NCBI RefSeq assembly: GCF_000619825.1
Contig: NZ_KK211036.1
Coordinates: 677,787 to 741,786, forward strand
Direction: 5' to 3'
From: Prevotella sp. MA2016
GTDB taxonomy: Bacteria > Bacteroidota > Bacteroidia > Bacteroidales > Bacteroidaceae
DNA length: 64,000 bases
In this document: positions 50,621-58,678 of the stretch, in pieces
Layout of the letters: each line of letters begins with the position of its first letter
How positions within the stretch are numbered: position 1 is the stretch's first letter
Position numbers and translations under genes: made by a program
The notes under the pieces: model-generated
What the model was told of the DNA's origin: nothing
What the model saw: the letters and a program-made list of their open reading frames with translations, nothing else
Database searches by the model: none

Positions 50621-51315
50621 AATTCTTCGTTTTTAGTGTTATTATCAAAAGTATTGTTCATATTCTTCAGATCATCAGCCTGCTTACGCTCCTGGCGCGC
50701 AATGACATACTTACCAAGTCCGATAAAGAACACCAGCGCACCGATACCGAAGCCCAGATCGCCCATGATGATACCCAGGAAGATGGCCAGTCCCACGCCT
50801 GTAAACATCTGTCGGATGCCGGCATTATAGCTTGTGCTGTCCCAGTCGTCGTTCTTACTGTCCTTCAGCAGCGCATCGGGTATAGGCTGTCCGTTCTTGA
50901 TAGCCATTTCGGCCAGACGGTACTTCTCTTTGCGGTTGCGATTAATAAAGTAGAACACCAGCAGTACCAGGATAACGGGCAACAGGAATCCTACACATAC
51001 GATAGCCAGGATAGGTATCAGCATGCCCATAAAGGCAGCGCCGTCCATATCTCCAAAAATTCCACTAACCACACGCTCAGCGTCTTCGCCCTCGTAAACC
51101 ACGTGGTGGCTGTAGCCGCTGTGGTTGTCGTTGTCGTCAGCGTTGGCGTTGTTAGTAGCAGTAGTGTCCGAGTATGCCTCGATGGCATCTTGGTTGTGCT
51201 TTACTGTATCGCTCACCTGCTCAGTGCGAGGCGTGTGGCGATGCTTTTGTGCTATTGCACTTGTGCTAGAACTAAGTGCGAGCACCATGGCGATTGCGAT
51301 TAAATACTGTTTCAT
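50617..51315 (-). CDS. Membrane protein with signal peptide, DUF6249-like
   Basis: 232 residues. Signal peptide (about 1-22, ending SAIAQ), a His/Asn/Asp-rich periplasmic stretch (about 23-90, HNQDAIEAYSDTTATNNANADDNDN), a membrane helix (about 98-125), a basic cytoplasmic loop and two further membrane segments (about 170-210). It is the first gene of the PspC/sigma/DUF5056 unit. Function unknown; context suggests envelope stress sensing. Confidence 0.78.
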   Translation of the reverse strand: MKQYLIAIAMVLALSSSTSAIAQKHRHTPRTEQVSDTVKHNQDAIEAYSDTTATNNANADDNDNHSGYSHHVVYEGEDAERVVSGIFGDMDGAAFMGMLIPILAIVCVGFLLPVILVLLVFYFINRNRKEKYRLAEMAIKNGQPIPDALLKDSKNDDWDSTSYNAGIRQMFTGVGLAIFLGIIMGDLGFGIGALVFFIGLGKYVIARQERKQADDLKNMNNTFDNNTKNEEL

Positions 51316-51372
51316 ATCCTCTTTGTTTTTAAATTCTACATCTTTTTGACGTTACAAATCAATAATTAGTTG

Positions 51373-51380
51373 CAAAGATA
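51373..51380 (-). promoter_or_regulatory. -7 box of the DUF6249/PspC/sigma unit
   Basis: The minus strand reads TATCTTTG, an exact match, 58 nt before the ATG. No clear -33 partner. Confidence 0.6.
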
Positions 51381-51402
51381 GCGTTTTTTCTCAGATTTTT
51401 TT

Positions 51403-51410
51403 TAATTTTG
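51403..51410 (+). promoter_or_regulatory. -7 box of the RNA methyltransferase gene
   Basis: TAATTTTG, an exact match, ends 17 nt before the ATG. It is divergent from, and only 23 nt away from, the -7 box of the PspC unit. Confidence 0.6.
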
Positions 51411-51427
51411 CCACAAAATTCAAATCC

Positions 51428-52702
51428 ATGGTCAATTTACCAGCCGATTTTGTAAACGAGACACGCCGTATCATGGGCGATGAGCGCTTCAACCGCTATC
51501 TTGGTGCATTCGATGAGGATGCGCCCGTTTCTATTCGTGTGAATAGGCGAAGAGTGGGTGATGGATTAAAGGTGATGGGTGATGGTGGCAACCAGGTGCC
51601 TTGGTGCGAAGAGGGCTTCTATCTTGCTGACAGACCACAGTTCACCTTCGATCCCCTACTCCATGCCGGATGCTACTACGTGCAGGAAGCCGCCTCAATG
51701 TTCGTCACCCACATGCTGAGGACAGTTTACAGTGGACAGTTTACAGTTCATAGTAATCATACCTCTCACCTCTCAGTTCTCAACTCTCAACTCGCCCTTG
51801 ACCTGTGTGCGGCACCTGGAGGCAAATCTACGGCTCTGCGCCATGAACTGCCCGACAACTGCGTGCTTGTGAGCAACGAGCCCATGAACACACGTGCACA
51901 GATTCTGTTGGAGAACGTCACCAAATGGGGCGGTGCTAATCATATAGTCACCAACAACTACCCGCGCGATTTCCGCAAGGCTAAACTCAAATTTGATTTT
52001 ATTTTGTGCGATGTGCCCTGCTCAGGCGAAGGCATGTTTCGTAAGGATCCTGCTACCATCAGCGAATGGAGTCAGCAGCACGTAGAAAAATGCTGGCAAC
52101 TGCAGCGCGAGATTGTGGCCGACGCTTGGGAATGCTTGAATCCTGGCGGTATATTAATATATAGTACGTGTACATTTAATACAAAGGAGAACGAAGAGAA
52201 TATCCAATGGATACTCGACAACTACGAGGCCGAAGTGCTCGATATCCCTGTTGACCCAGCATGGCACATCACAGGTTCGCTGCTGCCAGGCTTCAGTCAG
52301 CCCGTGTATCGTTTCATCCCCGGCATCACCCGTGGCGAGGGCCTCTTCGTTTGCGCCCTGCGTAAGAAAGTGGACAATGGACAGTTGACAGTTAACAGTT
52401 CTTCCAAAAACTCTCCACTTTCCACTATCCACTCTAAACTGAAGGTGCTCGAGGCCGAATTGCCAACAGGCAGCAGCAAGGTCGATGTCGACTTCCCTAC
52501 TGCGCTGCAATACCTGCGCGGCGAGGCATTGGTGCTGCCCGCCGACACCCCGCGCGGCATCGTCACCATTACCTATCAGGGGCAACCACTTGGTCCTGCT
52601 AAAAACATCGGCAACCGCGCTAATAACCTCTACCCCAAACCTTGGCGCATCAAGAGCACCCACCTGCCCAGCGAAGCACCAAAAGTGATAGAAAAAATGT
52701 AA
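51428..52702 (+). CDS. RsmF/NOL1-NOP2-Sun family RNA (cytosine-5) methyltransferase
   Basis: 424 residues; methylates cytosine-5 of rRNA or tRNA with SAM. The SAM site is LDLCAAPGGKSTAL (about 125); the two catalytic cysteine regions are CDVPCSGEGMFRKD and YSTCTFNTKENEEN. A C-terminal PUA/RNA-binding-like region follows. Two in-frame repeat inserts, each two opposing heptamer arrays, encode low-conservation peptides (TVYSGQFTVHSN...SVLNSQLA before the SAM motif and NGQLTVNSSSK...STIHSKL before the C-terminal part). It is the first gene of a plus-strand run with thyA-folA. Confidence 0.93.
   Translation: MVNLPADFVNETRRIMGDERFNRYLGAFDEDAPVSIRVNRRRVGDGLKVMGDGGNQVPWCEEGFYLADRPQFTFDPLLHAGCYYVQEAASMFVTHMLRTVYSGQFTVHSNHTSHLSVLNSQLALDLCAAPGGKSTALRHELPDNCVLVSNEPMNTRAQILLENVTKWGGANHIVTNNYPRDFRKAKLKFDFILCDVPCSGEGMFRKDPATISEWSQQHVEKCWQLQREIVADAWECLNPGGILIYSTCTFNTKENEENIQWILDNYEAEVLDIPVDPAWHITGSLLPGFSQPVYRFIPGITRGEGLFVCALRKKVDNGQLTVNSSSKNSPLSTIHSKLKVLEAELPTGSSKVDVDFPTALQYLRGEALVLPADTPRGIVTITYQGQPLGPAKNIGNRANNLYPKPWRIKSTHLPSEAPKVIEKM
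51721..51790 (+). repeat. Composite heptamer element 1 inside the methyltransferase gene (4+4 units)
   Basis: Left array of four units (GACAGTT, TACAGTG, GACAGTT, TACAGTT; 51721-51748), a 14-nt spacer, and a right array of four (CTCTCAC, CTCTCAG, TTCTCAA, CTCTCAA; 51763-51790). The right units resemble complements of the left. Confidence 0.8.
52371..52438 (+). repeat. Composite heptamer element 2 inside the methyltransferase gene (4+4 units)
   Basis: Left array TGGACAA, TGGACAG, TTGACAG, TTAACAG (52371-52398), 12-nt spacer, right array CTCTCCA, CTTTCCA, CTATCCA, CTCTAAA (52411-52438). The complement of TGGACAG is CTGTCCA, one base from the right units. Confidence 0.8.
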
Positions 52703-52705
52703 ATA

Positions 52706-52733
52706 TTTAATGTTTAATGTTTAATGTTTAATC
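52706..52733 (+). repeat. Heptamer array (TTTAATG x3, TTTAATC) before thyA
   Basis: Three exact TTTAATG and one TTTAATC unit fill the spacer between the methyltransferase stop (52702) and the thyA ATG (52741). Confidence 0.8.
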
Positions 52734-52740
52734 TACATAA

Positions 52741-53535
52741 ATGAAGCAGTATTTAGACATCCTGAACCGCATCCTGACTGAGGGCACCCAGAAGGGCGAT
52801 CGCACAGGTACTGGCACCATCAGTATTTTTGGCACTCAAAGCCGCTACAACCTCGATGACGGTTTCCCCTTGCTTACCACCAAGAAACTGCACCTCAAGT
52901 CAATCATCTATGAGCTACTGTGGTTTCTCAAGGGCGACACCAATGTGAAGTATCTGCAGGAGCACGGTGTACGTATCTGGAATGAATGGGCCGATGAGAA
53001 TGGTGAGTTAGGTCCGGTTTATGGTCATCAATGGCGCTCATGGCCCGACTATGCCGGTGGCACCATCGACCAGATACAGTATGTACTCGATCAGCTGAAG
53101 AACAACCCCAACTCGCGCCGTATGATAGTATCTGCCTGGAATGTGGCCGAAGTAAACAAGATGGCCCTACCTCCCTGTCACACGATGTTTCAGTTCTATG
53201 TGGCCGACGACCGTCTTTCGCTGCAACTCTACCAGCGCTCAGCCGATACGTTTCTAGGCGTACCATTCAATATCGCCTCTTATGCCCTGTTGTTGCAGAT
53301 GATGGCACAGGTAACTGGGTTTAAGGCTGGCGACTTTATTCACACCACTGGCGACACACACCTCTATCTGAATCACATCGAACAGGCCAAGCTACAGCTC
53401 ACTCGTGAGCCTCGCCCCCTGCCGAAGATGAAGCTCAATCCTGATGTGAAGAGCCTTTTCGACTTCCGTTTCGAGGATTTCGAACTCGAGGGATATGATC
53501 CTCACCCCCACATCAAAGCCGAAGTGTCCGTTTAA
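52741..53535 (+). CDS. thyA: Thymidylate synthase
   Basis: Converts dUMP to dTMP with methylene-tetrahydrofolate. 264 residues, the E. coli-type length. The active-site cysteine is in [15 protein letters not shown] (about residue 146); GDTHLYLNH and the DRTGTGT motif are also seen. It shares a transcript with folA, which re-reduces the dihydrofolate it makes; a heptamer array fills the gap. Confidence 0.97.
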   Translation: MKQYLDILNRILTEGTQKGDRTGTGTISIFGTQSRYNLDDGFPLLTTKKLHLKSIIYELLWFLKGDTNVKYLQEHGVRIWNEWADENGELGPVYGHQWRSWPDYAGGTIDQIQYVLDQLKNNPNSRRMIVSAWNVAEVNKMALPPCHTMFQFYVADDRLSLQLYQRSADTFLGVPFNIASYALLLQMMAQVTGFKAGDFIHTTGDTHLYLNHIEQAKLQLTREPRPLPKMKLNPDVKSLFDFRFEDFELEGYDPHPHIKAEVSV

Positions 53536-53570
53536 TTGAGAAGTGAGAACTGAGAATTGAGAATTGAGAG
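53536..53570 (+). repeat. Five exact-phase heptamers between thyA and folA
   Basis: TTGAGAA, GTGAGAA, CTGAGAA, TTGAGAA, TTGAGAG start at the base after the thyA stop and end 2 nt before the folA ATG. The last unit gives GAGAG, the only purine-rich pre-start sequence. Confidence 0.85.
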
Positions 53571-53572
53571 GT

Positions 53573-54067
53573 ATGATTACTATTATAGCAGCGGTGGCAG
53601 AGAATAGAGCCATCGGATTCCAGAATAAACTCATCTATTGGTTACCCAATGATCTGAAGCGTTTCAAGGCACTCACCACGGGCCACACGATCATTATGGG
53701 CCGCAACACTTTTCTGTCGCTACCCAAAGGTGCCCTACCCAATCGTCGCAATATCGTATTGAGTCGTAGCGTTTCGCAATTTCCCGGTTGCGACGTCTAT
53801 CCTTCACTCGAAGAGGCTCTGAAAAACTGTGCCCAAGATGAAGATGTTTATATCATTGGTGGGGCTAGCGTCTATGCACAAGCCTTACCAATAGCCGACC
53901 GCCTCTGCCTGACAGAGGTTCACGACACACCTCAACATGCCGACACCTTCTTCCCTCCTTACGATGAAGGCTGGCAAGAAGAGATGCGCGAAGAGCACGA
54001 AACCGACGAACGCCATGCTCAACGCTATGCCTTCGTTGATTACGTACGCAAAAATCTTATCAAATAA
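53573..54067 (+). CDS. folA: Dihydrofolate reductase
   Basis: 164 residues; reduces dihydrofolate to tetrahydrofolate with NADPH. MITIIAAVAENRAIGFQNKLIYWLPNDLKRFKALT contains the substrate aspartate (PND), with GRNTFLSLP and VYIIGGASVY in the nucleotide-binding part. ATG at 53573 chosen; the first valid upstream codon is a TTG inside the heptamer array. Coupled with thyA. Confidence 0.96.
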   Translation: MITIIAAVAENRAIGFQNKLIYWLPNDLKRFKALTTGHTIIMGRNTFLSLPKGALPNRRNIVLSRSVSQFPGCDVYPSLEEALKNCAQDEDVYIIGGASVYAQALPIADRLCLTEVHDTPQHADTFFPPYDEGWQEEMREEHETDERHAQRYAFVDYVRKNLIK

Positions 54068-54076
54068 ATAAATGAA

Positions 54077-54105
54077 TAATCCCTGAGTTCTGAACTCAGG
54101 GATTA
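54077..54105. terminator. Bidirectional terminator-like palindrome after folA
   Basis: TAATCCCTGAGTT (54077-54089) pairs perfectly with AACTCAGGGATTA (54093-54105) over a 3-nt loop. It overlaps the 3' end of the convergent TPR miniprotein gene. There is no long T run, so termination strength is uncertain. Confidence 0.65.
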
Positions 54106-54275
54106 TACATATCTTTGCAATAGAAAGCCATGATATCATCAAGCATGCGCTTAGCCTCGACGGCAGGACTGTCGGGATCCAGTTCAATAGCTTTGATATA
54201 GGCATTGATAGCCTCATGCCACAGTCCTTGTTTGCGAGCGGCATTGCCCTGCTGATAATATTCTTCGGCCGTCAT
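54096..54275 (-). CDS. Small single-TPR protein
   Basis: 59 residues: MTAEEYYQQGNAARKQGLWHEAINAYIKAIELDPDSPAVEAKR is one complete tetratricopeptide motif plus a capping helix. A likely protein-protein interaction module; its partner is unknown. It follows folD by 23 nt with a heptamer array between. ATG at 54275 chosen. Confidence 0.8.
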   Translation of the reverse strand: MTAEEYYQQGNAARKQGLWHEAINAYIKAIELDPDSPAVEAKRMLDDIMAFYCKDMYNP

Positions 54276-54299
54276 AATTATCAATTGTCAATTAAATAC
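54276..54299 (-). repeat. Heptamer array (ATTATCA/ATTGTCA type) between folD and the TPR gene
   Basis: Three units ATTATCA, ATTGTCA, ATTAAAT fill the spacer; same family as at 26599 and inside cydA. Confidence 0.65.
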
Positions 54300-55177
54300 T
54301 ATTTATAGTATTCCTTCTTTCCTGCAGCCAGGGTATTCTTCATCAGCGAGCAGATGGTCATAGGACCAACGCCACCAGGCACAGGAGTGATAAACGAGCA
54401 CTTAGGCGAAACCTCGTCGAACTTCACATCGCCGTTCAAGCGGAAACCGCTCTTACGTGTAGCATCAGGAACACGAGTGGTACCTACGTCAACAATCACA
54501 GCACCATCCTTCACCATGTCGGCAGTCACAAAGTCGGGCTTACCAATAGCGGCAATGATGATGTCGGCCTCGCGGCACTCTTCCTTCAGATTCTTAGAGT
54601 GCGAGTGGCACACGGTAACGGTAGCATCGCCATACTGCTTCTGCATCATGAGCTGCGCCATAGGCTTGCCCACAATATTAGAACGACCCAGCACCACACA
54701 CTTCTTACCACTGGTCTCGATTCCATAGCGCTTAAGCAGGGTGATGATACCAAGTGGGGTTGCAGAAATGAAGCAAGGAAGACCGATGGCCATGCGTCCC
54801 ACATTGATGGGATGGAAACCATCTACATCCTTGCGATAATCGATAGCCTCGATAATCTTCTGCTCGTCAATGTGCTTAGGCAAAGGCAACTGAACGATGA
54901 AACCATCCACATCCTCGTCCTTGTTGAGCTTATCAACACAAGCCAGCAGCTCTGCCTCCGAGATATTATCCTCGAAACGGATGAGCGTGCTCTTGAAGCC
55001 ACATGCCTCACAAGCCAACACCTTGTTTTTAACGTAAGTTTCTGATCCGCCATCATGGCCTACCAATACGGCTGCCAGATGGGGCTGCTTACCACCATTG
55101 GCAACAATCTCTTTTACCTCTTCAGCAATCTCGGCCTTGATAGCCGCTGCTGTTGCTTTTCCGTCAATCAGTTGCAT
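54299..55177 (-). CDS. folD: Methylene-tetrahydrofolate dehydrogenase/cyclohydrolase
   Basis: 292 residues, both activities on one chain. [16 protein letters not shown], the catalytic [14 protein letters not shown] lysine, [13 protein letters not shown] and [15 protein letters not shown] are family signatures. With thyA and folA nearby it completes a folate one-carbon cluster. It is separated from ffh by a composite heptamer element. Confidence 0.97.
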   Translation of the reverse strand: MQLIDGKATAAAIKAEIAEEVKEIVANGGKQPHLAAVLVGHDGGSETYVKNKVLACEACGFKSTLIRFEDNISEAELLACVDKLNKDEDVDGFIVQLPLPKHIDEQKIIEAIDYRKDVDGFHPINVGRMAIGLPCFISATPLGIITLLKRYGIETSGKKCVVLGRSNIVGKPMAQLMMQKQYGDATVTVCHSHSKNLKEECREADIIIAAIGKPDFVTADMVKDGAVIVDVGTTRVPDATRKSGFRLNGDVKFDEVSPKCSFITPVPGGVGPMTICSLMKNTLAAGKKEYYK

Positions 55178-55197
55178 TGTTTAGAATTAAAATATTT

Positions 55198-55260
55198 AAG
55201 AATTGAAAGATTGAAGTTTCAAAGCCGCATGACTTCAATTTTTCAACTTTTCAATTTTCA
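55198..55260 (-). repeat. Composite heptamer element between ffh and folD
   Basis: Left array of TTGAAAG type (55198-55222) and right array CTTCAAT, TTTTCAA, CTTTTCA, ATTTTCA (55233-55260), complementary in part, so it can form a hairpin. The ffh stop codon (55258) falls within the right array. Confidence 0.7.
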
Positions 55261-56619
55261 GAACTTCGGCATACCACCACGAGCTTTCATGGCAGCGGCC
55301 ATCTGAGCCATCTTCGAAGTATTAAGACCAGTAACCATCTTCATCATCTTGCGAGTCTGTTCAAACTGCTTCATCAAGCGGTTCACATCGTCGAGTTTTG
55401 TGCCTGAACCAGCAGCGATACGGCGGCGACGGCTCTGATTGATGATATCAGGATTAGCACGCTCTTTAGGAGTCATCGAATTGATGATAGCCTCAATGCC
55501 CTTGAAAGCGTTGTCGTCGATATCAAGATCCTTAATCTGTTTGCCTACACCAGGCAACATGCCTGCCAGTTCCTTGATGTTACCCATCTTCTTAATCTGC
55601 TGGATCTGACCCATAAAGTCATCGAAGTCGAACTTATTCTTGCGAATCTTCTTTTCGAGCTCACGTGCCTGCTTCTCGTCAAACTGCTGCTGTGCACGCT
55701 CTACCAGCGATACCACGTCGCCCATACCAAGAATTCGGTCGGCCATACGGTCGGGATGGAACACGTCGATAGCATCCATCTTCTCACCAGTACCAACGAA
55801 CTTAATTGGTTTAGTAACTACGGTACGGATAGAGAGGGCAGCACCACCACGAGTGTCACCATCAAGCTTGGTAAGGATAACACCATCAAAATCCAAACGA
55901 TCGTTGAACTCCTTGGCAGTATTGACAGCATCCTGACCAGTCATTGAATCGACTACGAAAAGCGTCTCGTTAGGATTGACGGCCTTCTTCAGGGTCTCAA
56001 TCTCCTGCATCATTTCCTCGTCAACAGCAAGGCGACCTGCAGTATCGATAATCACAACATCATTGGCCTTCGACTTGGCCTCCTGAATGGCATGATTAGC
56101 AATCTCAACCACATTCTTGTTGTCTGGCTCAGTATAAACGGGTACACCTACACTCTCACCAACCACCTTCAACTGCTCGATAGCAGCAGGACGATACACG
56201 TCGCAGGCTACCAGCAGAGGCTTCTTGTGCTGACGCTCCTTAAGCAGCTTGGCCAACTTACCGCTGAATGTAGTCTTACCAGAACCCTGCAGACCCGACA
56301 TCAGGATGATGGCAGGAGCTCCAGCGCGGCCCTCTACTTTCAGTTCGGCAGCTTTTCCGCCCATCAGTTCAGCCAGCTCGTCGTGAACGATCTTCACCAT
56401 CAACTGACTAGGCTTCACAGCTGTGAGCACATTCATACCCAGCGCCTTCTGCTTTACAGTATCAGTAAATGATTTGGCAACCTTATAGTTTACGTCGGCG
56501 TCCAACAAGGCGCGACGTACGTCTTTCAGTGTTTCGGCGACGTTAATCTCGGTGATTTTTCCTTCACCTTTCAGAATCTTAAACGAACGCTCTAGTCTAT
56601 CACTTAAATTCTCAAACAT
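55258..56619 (-). CDS. ffh: Signal recognition particle protein (SRP54)
   Basis: 453 residues; binds 4.5S RNA and signal peptides and targets ribosomes to the membrane. The N domain opens MFENLSDRLERSFKIL. The G domain has GLQGSGKTTFSGKLA (P-loop), DTAGR and TKLDGDTRGG. The M domain is methionine-rich with MLPGVGKQIKDL and the RRRRIAAGSG RNA-binding segment. It is preceded by a complete promoter. Confidence 0.97.
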   Translation of the reverse strand: MFENLSDRLERSFKILKGEGKITEINVAETLKDVRRALLDADVNYKVAKSFTDTVKQKALGMNVLTAVKPSQLMVKIVHDELAELMGGKAAELKVEGRAGAPAIILMSGLQGSGKTTFSGKLAKLLKERQHKKPLLVACDVYRPAAIEQLKVVGESVGVPVYTEPDNKNVVEIANHAIQEAKSKANDVVIIDTAGRLAVDEEMMQEIETLKKAVNPNETLFVVDSMTGQDAVNTAKEFNDRLDFDGVILTKLDGDTRGGAALSIRTVVTKPIKFVGTGEKMDAIDVFHPDRMADRILGMGDVVSLVERAQQQFDEKQARELEKKIRKNKFDFDDFMGQIQQIKKMGNIKELAGMLPGVGKQIKDLDIDDNAFKGIEAIINSMTPKERANPDIINQSRRRRIAAGSGTKLDDVNRLMKQFEQTRKMMKMVTGLNTSKMAQMAAAMKARGGMPKF

Positions 56620-56641
56620 ATTACTTATTATTTTTAGGGCG

Positions 56642-56673
56642 CAAAGTTACAATAAAAAACTGACACGCCCAAA
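56642..56673 (-). promoter_or_regulatory. Promoter of ffh
   Basis: The minus strand reads TAACTTTG (56642-56649) with TTTG (56670-56673) 20 nt upstream, directly after the queH stop (56676). Confidence 0.78.
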
Positions 56674-56675
56674 TT

Positions 56676-57392
56676 TTACTCGCCGATTTTAGCATTTTCT
56701 TTCATTTCAGCAGGCTTGTTACGCATACTGAACTCGCAGCCGCAATACTGCTGATTGTAAAAACAGAACTCCTTGAGCAGTTGATTACGGCGCTCATAAA
56801 GTCCACCTTTACGCCAGTTCTGAGACCAGTAGTGACATTGAACTTTGAACTTTGTAATCGACCTCTGGTCGCTTGCCACCGAAGGGATGCAAGAACTTTG
56901 ATCATTAACGGCTTTTTCGGCCAGTTCGCCGGCTCGATTTATCTGGTCCAGGCTCTTCCAACGGGATGATGCCAGCGTGGTGGTAAAATATGGGATACCA
57001 AGCTCTTGCGCCTTTTTGGCGGCAGCGGTTAGACGAAGAACGAAACAGCGCTCGCAACGACGACCACGCTCAGGTTCTTTCGCCATTTCATTCTGAAAGC
57101 GCCCCTCTGGGTCGAGCGCACCTTCCAACCCACACACGCCTTGCAACCATGAATCGTGGTCGTAATCACCATCAATCCATTGCAGTCCTAAGCTCTCCGC
57201 GTGGCGCTTACTCTCTTGTTTTCTAATCTCGTATTCTTCTCTGGGCCAGATATTTGGGTTAAAATAATAAATCACAGGTCTAACATCATTAGACAGCATC
57301 CATTCGACAATAGCGCTCGAACACGGCGCACAGCAAGCATGCAATAGCACGCTTGTCAGTCCTTCGGGTTTTTGTATAGCGGGTTGTTTCAT
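56676..57392 (-). CDS. queH: Epoxyqueuosine reductase QueH
   Basis: 238 residues; last step of queuosine synthesis in tRNA, reducing epoxyqueuosine with an iron-sulfur cluster. Cysteine motifs HACCAPCSS (near residue 20), CERCF (near 105) and YCGCEFS (near 222) are present. A 25-30 residue insert (NDQSSCIPSVASDQRSITKFKVQ) before WSQNWRKGG is encoded by a repeat-bearing segment and is not expected in the family. The ATG at 57392 lies 6 nt after the -7 box, so the mRNA is almost leaderless. Confidence 0.93.
   Translation of the reverse strand: MKQPAIQKPEGLTSVLLHACCAPCSSAIVEWMLSNDVRPVIYYFNPNIWPREEYEIRKQESKRHAESLGLQWIDGDYDHDSWLQGVCGLEGALDPEGRFQNEMAKEPERGRRCERCFVLRLTAAAKKAQELGIPYFTTTLASSRWKSLDQINRAGELAEKAVNDQSSCIPSVASDQRSITKFKVQCHYWSQNWRKGGLYERRNQLLKEFCFYNQQYCGCEFSMRNKPAEMKENAKIGE
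56836..56905 (-). repeat. In-frame repeat segment inside queH
   Basis: Contains two exact TTGAACT heptamers plus TTGTAAT on the plus strand (56839-56857), followed by a less regular stretch ending in AAGAACTTTG. The encoded 23-residue peptide separates two conserved QueH blocks. Confidence 0.6.
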
Positions 57393-57398
57393 CGGGTG

Positions 57399-57406
57399 CA
57401 AAATTA
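57399..57406 (-). promoter_or_regulatory. -7 box of queH
   Basis: The minus strand reads TAATTTTG, an exact match, 6 nt before the ATG. No -33 TTTG was seen. Confidence 0.6.
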
Positions 57407-57461
57407 CACATTATTATTGTTAATCTTCATAAATTTCGCTTTTATTTCGCATAAAATGCGT

Positions 57462-57469
57462 AACTTCGC
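57462..57469 (+). promoter_or_regulatory. Probable -7 box of the PIG-L/GH20 operon
   Basis: TAACTTCG differs from TAnnTTTG at one position and lies 43 nt before the ATG. Confidence 0.45.
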
Positions 57470-57512
57470 ACACAGAAATTTTACTTTACTACAATTATAA
57501 CGTTTATTGACA

Positions 57513-58652
57513 ATGATGAATTTAAATCTAACTAACAGTATCCAGATGCCTAATCATGAGCTTAGACGTCAGGTTATTGCATTATGTGAGAAAGTGGAAA
57601 AACCACTATTAAAGTTGTCTACAAAAGACTACGTAGAAAATGGACTGGGACATTTAGTAGAACAATTTGAAGACCAAGCAGGTTTGGTGAACATCGAGGT
57701 ATTCAACGAACTTCAGCACACCATCACCGGATGGCCTGGTGGTAAGCCAAACGTTGATGACAGCACTCGTCCTGAGCGCGCCACTCCATACCCTAAGCGT
57801 GTGATTGTATTCTCGCCACACCCCGACGACGACGTTATTTCTATGGGAGGAACTATTCGCCGACTGATGCAGCAGCATCACGACGTGCATGTGGCTTACG
57901 AGACATCGGGCAACATTGCTGTGGGCGACGAAGAGGTGCGCCGATTCATGCACTTCATCAACGGATTCAACACCATATTTGCTAATGGTAGCGACGAAGT
58001 CATCAAGCATTCATACCAGGCTGTTAAGGCATTCCTGAACGGCAAAAAGGAGGGTGATCTAGACAACGAACAGATTCTGCGACTGAAAGGACTGATTCGT
58101 CGTGGCGAGGCCCGTCTGGCTTGTGAGTACAGCGGCATCGACAGTAAGCACATACACTTCCTCGACCTCCCCTTCTACGAGAGTGGTAAGATTGAGAAGT
58201 TGCCTATGACCGAGGCCGACGTAACACCTATCATCGCCCTGCTCGACGAGATTAAGCCTCACCAGATTTATGTGGCTGCCGACCTGGCCGACCCTCATGG
58301 CACTCATCGTAAGTGTACCGACGCCGTACTGGCTGCCATCGACGAGCACAAGAAAGCCGGTTCGGAGTGGCTCAAAGACTGTCGCGTATGGATGTACCGC
58401 GGTGCCTGGGCTGAGTGGGATGTGGCCGACATCGAGATGTGCGTACCTATGAGTCCTGAGGAGCTGCGCGAGAAGCGTAACGCTATTCTGCGCCATCAGA
58501 GCCAGATGGAGAGTGCACCTTTCTTGGGTAACGACGAGCGCCTGTTCTGGCAGCGTGCTGAGGACCGCAACCGCGAGACAGCCAAACGCTACGACAACCT
58601 CGGACTGGCTTGCTACGAGGCTATGGAGGCCTTCGTAGAGTACAAATTCTAA
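57513..58652 (+). CDS. PIG-L/LmbE deacetylase, free-standing counterpart of NagB-PIG-L fusion
   Basis: 379 residues. An N-terminal helical region (about 1-90, ending ITGWPGGKPNVDDSTRPERATPYPKR) leads into a PIG-L domain with the zinc motif SPHPDDD (H103, D105, D106) and DPHGTHRKC further on. PIG-L enzymes deacetylate N-acetyl sugars. In Bacteroides relatives this whole sequence is the C-terminal half of a roughly 650-residue protein whose N-terminal half is a NagB-type glucosamine-6-phosphate deaminase/isomerase; that half is missing here. It precedes two GH20 genes, so amino-sugar processing is likely. Confidence 0.85.
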   Translation: MMNLNLTNSIQMPNHELRRQVIALCEKVEKPLLKLSTKDYVENGLGHLVEQFEDQAGLVNIEVFNELQHTITGWPGGKPNVDDSTRPERATPYPKRVIVFSPHPDDDVISMGGTIRRLMQQHHDVHVAYETSGNIAVGDEEVRRFMHFINGFNTIFANGSDEVIKHSYQAVKAFLNGKKEGDLDNEQILRLKGLIRRGEARLACEYSGIDSKHIHFLDLPFYESGKIEKLPMTEADVTPIIALLDEIKPHQIYVAADLADPHGTHRKCTDAVLAAIDEHKKAGSEWLKDCRVWMYRGAWAEWDVADIEMCVPMSPEELREKRNAILRHQSQMESAPFLGNDERLFWQRAEDRNRETAKRYDNLGLACYEAMEAFVEYKF

Positions 58653-58678
58653 ACAAGAAAGCAAACTTAACGAACAAT

